Part shown: piece after piece, positions 33,337-35,903 of the stretch
Position numbering within the stretch: position 1 is the first letter of the stretch
Layout of the letters: each line of letters opens with the position of its first letter
Source: Rhodoplanes serenus
Lineage (GTDB): Bacteria; Pseudomonadota; Alphaproteobacteria; Rhizobiales; Xanthobacteraceae
Reading direction: 5' to 3'
DNA length: 35,903 nt
NCBI GenBank assembly: GCA_945897515.1
Contig: CAMDFO010000045.1
Coordinates: forward strand, 1-35,903
Notes under the pieces: model-generated
Databases searched by the model: none
Seen by the model: only the letters and a program-made list of their open reading frames with translations
Told to the model about the DNA's origin: nothing
Position numbers and translations under genes: made by a program

Positions 33337-34893
33337 ATGGCCGACAAAACCAACAAGCTCAAAGCGCGCCTGCCGCCCGGACTATCCGATCGCGGACCGG
33401 CCGAGATCGCCGCTACGCGCCGCATGACCGAGGCGATCCGCGAGGTCTATGAGCGCTATGGCTTCGACCCGGTGGAGACGCCGGCGATCGAATACACCGA
33501 CGCGCTCGGAAAATTTCTGCCCGATCTCGACCGGCCGAACGAGGGCGTGTTCTCGTTCCAGGACGACGACGAGCAGTGGATGTCGCTGCGCTACGACCTG
33601 ACCGCGCCGCTGGCGCGCTACGTGGCGGAGAATTTCCAGAAGCTTGCGCTACCGTATCGTTCTTATCGATTCGGTTGGGTGTTCCGCAATGAGAAGCCGG
33701 GGGCAGGACGCTTCCGCCAATTCATGCAGTTTGATGCGGATACGGTTGGCTCTGGTTCGCCCGCGGCCGACGCCGAGATATGCATGATGGCGGCGGACAC
33801 GATGGAGGCGCTTGGCATCGCACGCGGCCAGTATGTGGTGAAGGTGAACAACCGCAAGATTTTTGACGGAGTTCTTGATGCTTTGGGGTTCGATGAAAAA
33901 GAGGAAGCGGGGCGCCGCTTAGCCATTCTTCGTGCGGTTGATAAGGCCGATAAATTTCCGTTGGTCGAAATCGAAAAGCTGCTAGGGCCAGGACGAAAAG
34001 ACGAGAGCGGTGACTATACTAGGGGTGCGCAACTTAGTCCGTTTCAGATCGAACGAGTTGTGTCGATTATTGCTCCTAGGCAAGAGACCGAGCGATTATT
34101 TAAGTTCTACAGCCGGAGTTACTCCAAACCTTTCACCGTTCGGAGATACGCGGAATATCTTGATAGATATTTCGGCCTATCGACTTTACCGCCACGGATT
34201 ATCGAGGGCTTGGAGGAGCTTGATCAGATTCGCCGACTTGTTCGTGCTTGTAGATATGGGCCAGATCGAATTCGCATCGATCCGACTGTCGTCCGCGGCC
34301 TCGAATACTACACCGGCCCGGTCTACGAGGTCGAACTCCTACTTGACACCAAGGACGAGAAGGGCCGCCCGGTCCGCTTCGGCTCGGTCGGCGGCGGCGG
34401 GCGCTACGACGGACTGGTGTCTCGCTTTCGCGGTCAGCCGGTGCCGGCGACCGGTTTCTCCATCGGTGTATCCCGATTGCAGGCCGCGTTAACCCTGATT
34501 GGCAAGCTCGATAATAAGTCCGTAGAGGGTCCAGTTCTCGTTACCATATTCGACCATCATCGCACTGCGGACTACCAGAAGATGGTGGCGGAGCTTCGCG
34601 AAAACGGGATCCGCGCGGAACTGTATCTCGGTAGTCGCAATCACAACTTGGCTCAGCAGCTCAAATACGCCGACAAGCGCGGCAGCCCCTGCGCGATCAT
34701 CCAGGGCTCCGACGAGAAGGCGACCGGCGAGATCCTGATCAAGGACCTGTTCCTGGGAGCCGAACTGGCGAAGCTGGAAAACCGCGAGGAGTATCTCCGG
34801 AAGCAGGCCGACGCCCAACGCAAGGTGCCGGAGGGCAAGCTGGTCGAGGCCGTCCGCGAGGTCCTGGCCCGCCATAGCGTGACCTGGAACTGA
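33337..34893 (+). CDS. hisS: Histidyl-tRNA synthetase
   Basis: A 518-residue class II synthetase, longer than the roughly 420-residue E. coli enzyme as usual in this order. It has motif 1 ([13 protein letters not shown]), [13 protein letters not shown], motif 2 ([20 protein letters not shown]), the HisA motif [13 protein letters not shown], motif 3 ([10 protein letters not shown] to FSIGVSRL) and a C-terminal anticodon-binding domain. Codon use shifts to low GC from about 33850 to 34285: by my count 38 of 70 codons at residues 187-256 end in A or T, against 9 of the first 50 after the start. A weaker second patch is at 34474-34650. Frame and motifs are intact. Confidence 0.96.
   Translation: MADKTNKLKARLPPGLSDRGPAEIAATRRMTEAIREVYERYGFDPVETPAIEYTDALGKFLPDLDRPNEGVFSFQDDDEQWMSLRYDLTAPLARYVAENFQKLALPYRSYRFGWVFRNEKPGAGRFRQFMQFDADTVGSGSPAADAEICMMAADTMEALGIARGQYVVKVNNRKIFDGVLDALGFDEKEEAGRRLAILRAVDKADKFPLVEIEKLLGPGRKDESGDYTRGAQLSPFQIERVVSIIAPRQETERLFKFYSRSYSKPFTVRRYAEYLDRYFGLSTLPPRIIEGLEELDQIRRLVRACRYGPDRIRIDPTVVRGLEYYTGPVYEVELLLDTKDEKGRPVRFGSVGGGGRYDGLVSRFRGQPVPATGFSIGVSRLQAALTLIGKLDNKSVEGPVLVTIFDHHRTADYQKMVAELRENGIRAELYLGSRNHNLAQQLKYADKRGSPCAIIQGSDEKATGEILIKDLFLGAELAKLENREEYLRKQADAQRKVPEGKLVEAVREVLARHSVTWN
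33850..34285 (+). other. Low-GC, rare-codon block within hisS
   Basis: This block codes for about residues 172-316, the segment between motif 2 and the HisA motif where HisRS carries its insertion domain. It contains codons such as TTA, CTA, AGG, CGA, AGA and ATT that are scarce in the flanks, and returns to GC-rich codons at the HisA motif. A milder change is visible from about 33645 and again at 34474-34650, so the mosaic may have several breakpoints. Confidence 0.65.
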
Positions 34894-35020
34894 GCCTCGT
34901 TCGCTCTCCGCTGTTGTCCTCCGCTGTCTCCTTCCAAAACGCGTCGCCGTGCGGAACGTTTCGCTAGATTTGGCGTTGGTTCCGCGTTAACGGCACAAAA
35001 ATAAGTGAGGGAGATTCGTC
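34894..35020. other. Gap after hisS
   Basis: The 127-base gap holds no palindromic terminator that I can see. It contains GTTAAC at 34986-34991, an AT-rich CACAAAAATAAG stretch and an AGGGAG site before a possible small gene. Together with the small reading frame at 35021-35209 it makes a region of about 330 bases without a firmly supported gene. Confidence 0.4.
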
Positions 35021-35209
35021 GTGCAGTCCCCCTGGGAAGGCGCAATTCCGCAAGCCATGCAACAGCATGGCGGCCGAAACCGGCCCGCCATGACCAAGCC
35101 TGCGCCGGAGGCGGCCTCAAGCCCCATTGTGCATGCGCCCGGCCTGGCGCCGGTTTCGGACGGCCCGTTGCCGACGGAGCCGAGTCCCAGCATCAGCCCG
35201 CAGTGCTGA
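35021..35209 (+). CDS. Possible small Pro-rich protein, unknown
   Basis: A 62-codon frame beginning with GTG 35021 and preceded by AGGGAG about ten bases upstream. The product is rich in Pro, Ala and Ser, has no hydrophobic segment and ends in Cys. The reading frame is closed by TGA just before the convergent NTF2-like gene. Nothing like a known family is visible, and a short open frame is expected by chance in GC-rich DNA, so the only support is the ribosome binding site and the lack of another gene here. Confidence 0.25.
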   Translation: MQSPWEGAIPQAMQQHGGRNRPAMTKPAPEAASSPIVHAPGLAPVSDGPLPTEPSPSISPQC

Positions 35210-35221
35210 GCGCTTTCGCTT

Positions 35222-35695
35222 TCAGATCGCGACCAGATTGCCCGTCCCGACGGGGTCCAACGTCGAACCGACGTGCGCCGTATCGATGGGATGGCCGAGG
35301 ACCTGCTCGGCAGCGTCGAAGCTGTCCAGGATCGAGTGGATTTCAATGACCTTGCCGCCGTCGAACCGGATGAACCGTGCGAGGCGATAGCTGATCCTGC
35401 GTCCGTGCTCGCGCTTGATGCCGGAAAGCGTGCCGAGGGTCGCGGCGCGGTCGCCATCGATCAGCATTGCCTCGGGATTGAATCCGGTCACCTCGAATTC
35501 CTCGGGCGAAAGCCGGTCGAAAAGCTGTAGCACCGCCGCTTTGCCGCGCCGCTCGCCGCAAAACCGCAATACATCGACCGGGCCGGAGATGACCCAATGC
35601 ACCTGCTCGTCAAGAAAAGGCGCGATCCGCGCCGGATCCCGCGATGCATAGGCTTGGAAAAAGTCCTGCACCGTGGAGCGCGAGACCGGACTCAT
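35222..35695 (-). CDS. NTF2-like (SnoaL/ketosteroid isomerase-type) protein
   Basis: 157 residues with the NTF2-like pattern: an N-terminal helix (STVQDFFQAYASRDPARIAPFLDEQVHWVIS), GKAAVLQLFDRL, and strands RISYRLARFIRFDGGKVIEIHSILDSFDAAEQVLG. The IHSILDSFDAAEQ ending is typical of nuclear-transport-factor-2 family proteins annotated as SnoaL-like; many bind or isomerise small hydrophobic molecules. ATG 35695 is preferred over ATG 35710 because a GGGGGA site sits before it at the usual distance. It is unrelated in sequence detail to the NTF2-like protein at 2503-2961. Confidence 0.75.
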   Translation of the reverse strand: MSPVSRSTVQDFFQAYASRDPARIAPFLDEQVHWVISGPVDVLRFCGERRGKAAVLQLFDRLSPEEFEVTGFNPEAMLIDGDRAATLGTLSGIKREHGRRISYRLARFIRFDGGKVIEIHSILDSFDAAEQVLGHPIDTAHVGSTLDPVGTGNLVAI

Positions 35696-35756
35696 CGTGT
35701 CGTCCCCCATAGCGGAGACAACTCAACTCCCGCTTGTTTGATAATTCCTTAACGAT

Positions 35757-35903
35757 GAGCCTCTTGCAAAACTCCCGACGGGAGGGCGGGTGTGGGAACG
35801 CTTTCGTCTGTTTGATGGGCGTAGCAGGTGAGACCGGTCATTTTTGACGTTTCTTGGCGGACCTCCGGCGCGGCTTGCCTGTGATATGTCCGTTTGCTGA
35901 TCT
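35757..35903 (-). mobile_element. Probable insertion-sequence end (partial)
   Basis: GAGCCTCTTGCAAAACTC at 35757-35774 looks like an IS terminal inverted repeat; the family is not certain, IS5-like being one option. It is followed by the hairpin CTCCCG, A, CGGGAG (35771-35783). A minus-strand frame that enters from outside the window stops 81 bases inside this end, as a transposase gene would. The other end of the element is beyond the window, so neither target duplication nor completeness can be checked. Confidence 0.4.
35838..35903 (-). CDS. C-terminal fragment of a probable transposase
   Basis: The last 21 codons of a frame that starts outside the window, ending with TGA at 35840-35838. 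The visible residues are strongly basic (GKPRRRSAKKRQK at the end), which is common at the C-terminus of DNA-binding proteins including transposases. The call rests mainly on the nearby terminal-repeat-like sequence; the catalytic part is not visible. Confidence 0.35.
   Translation of the reverse strand, partial: RSANGHITGKPRRRSAKKRQK

Overview
The window is a GC-rich (roughly two thirds G+C by eye) chromosomal stretch of an alphaproteobacterium, most likely of the order Hyphomicrobiales near Bradyrhizobium, Rhodopseudomonas or Pseudolabrys. The evidence is a TIGR01459-type HAD hydrolase, a DUF2585 (UPF0314) membrane protein, four Bug-type solute receptors, a MutL carrying its own endonuclease motif, a CtrA-like site and several families of palindromic intergenic repeats typical of that group. 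This placement is by inference; no 16S gene is present. Both ends run into what look like insertion sequences (an IS3-type OrfA start on the left, a probable transposase C-terminus plus terminal repeat on the right). The window may therefore be a contig that broke at repeats.

Layout. 1-605: IS3-family end and two small membrane proteins of low GC. 606-2961 (minus): a benzoylformate-decarboxylase-like ThDP enzyme and an NTF2-like protein. 3083-4992 (plus): an APH-type kinase overlapping a patatin-like hydrolase. 4999-6293 (minus): a coupled pair of membrane proteins, DUF2585 and a degenerate CPBP-like protein. 6457-7811 (plus): a Crp/Fnr regulator followed by a Met/His-rich periplasmic protein; a perfect Fnr-like palindrome lies between them, 41.5 bases before the inferred transcription start. 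7845-10101: tadA-like deaminase (minus), then rluB-type pseudouridine synthase and rsmD (plus, overlapping). 10241-13241 (minus): three tandem Bug receptors. 13350-18125 (minus): mutL, a fourth Bug receptor, arfB and pgi. 18233-25537 (minus): an M16 peptidase pair (one active, one lacking the metal site), an unknown exported protein, lspA and ileS. 25578-26567 (minus): ribF. 26783-27175 (plus): a CheY-like single-domain receiver. 27185-29426 (minus): HAD hydrolase and a degenerate EAL protein. 29572-31283 (plus): an HMA metal-binding protein coupled to an ArnT/PMT-type glycosyltransferase. 31267-32613 (minus): a class III omega-transaminase. 32801-34893 (plus): a stand-alone regulatory domain and hisS. 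35222-35695 (minus): a second NTF2-like protein.

Most genes are housekeeping: translation and RNA modification (ileS, hisS, tadA, rluB, rsmD, arfB), repair (mutL), envelope processing (lspA, M16 pair), cofactor and sugar metabolism (ribF, pgi). The most unusual signals are these. First, ileS and hisS each contain a sharply bounded internal block of low-GC, rare-codon sequence; in ileS it covers the CP1 editing domain almost exactly, and in hisS it covers the segment between motif 2 and the HisA motif. Second, the Crp/Fnr regulator, its neighbour and the palindrome look like a self-contained regulatory unit. Third, the basic tail of the RluB-type protein appears to have absorbed a palindromic repeat in frame. 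Fourth, a single-domain version of a module usually fused to cyclase or TPR effectors sits upstream of hisS.
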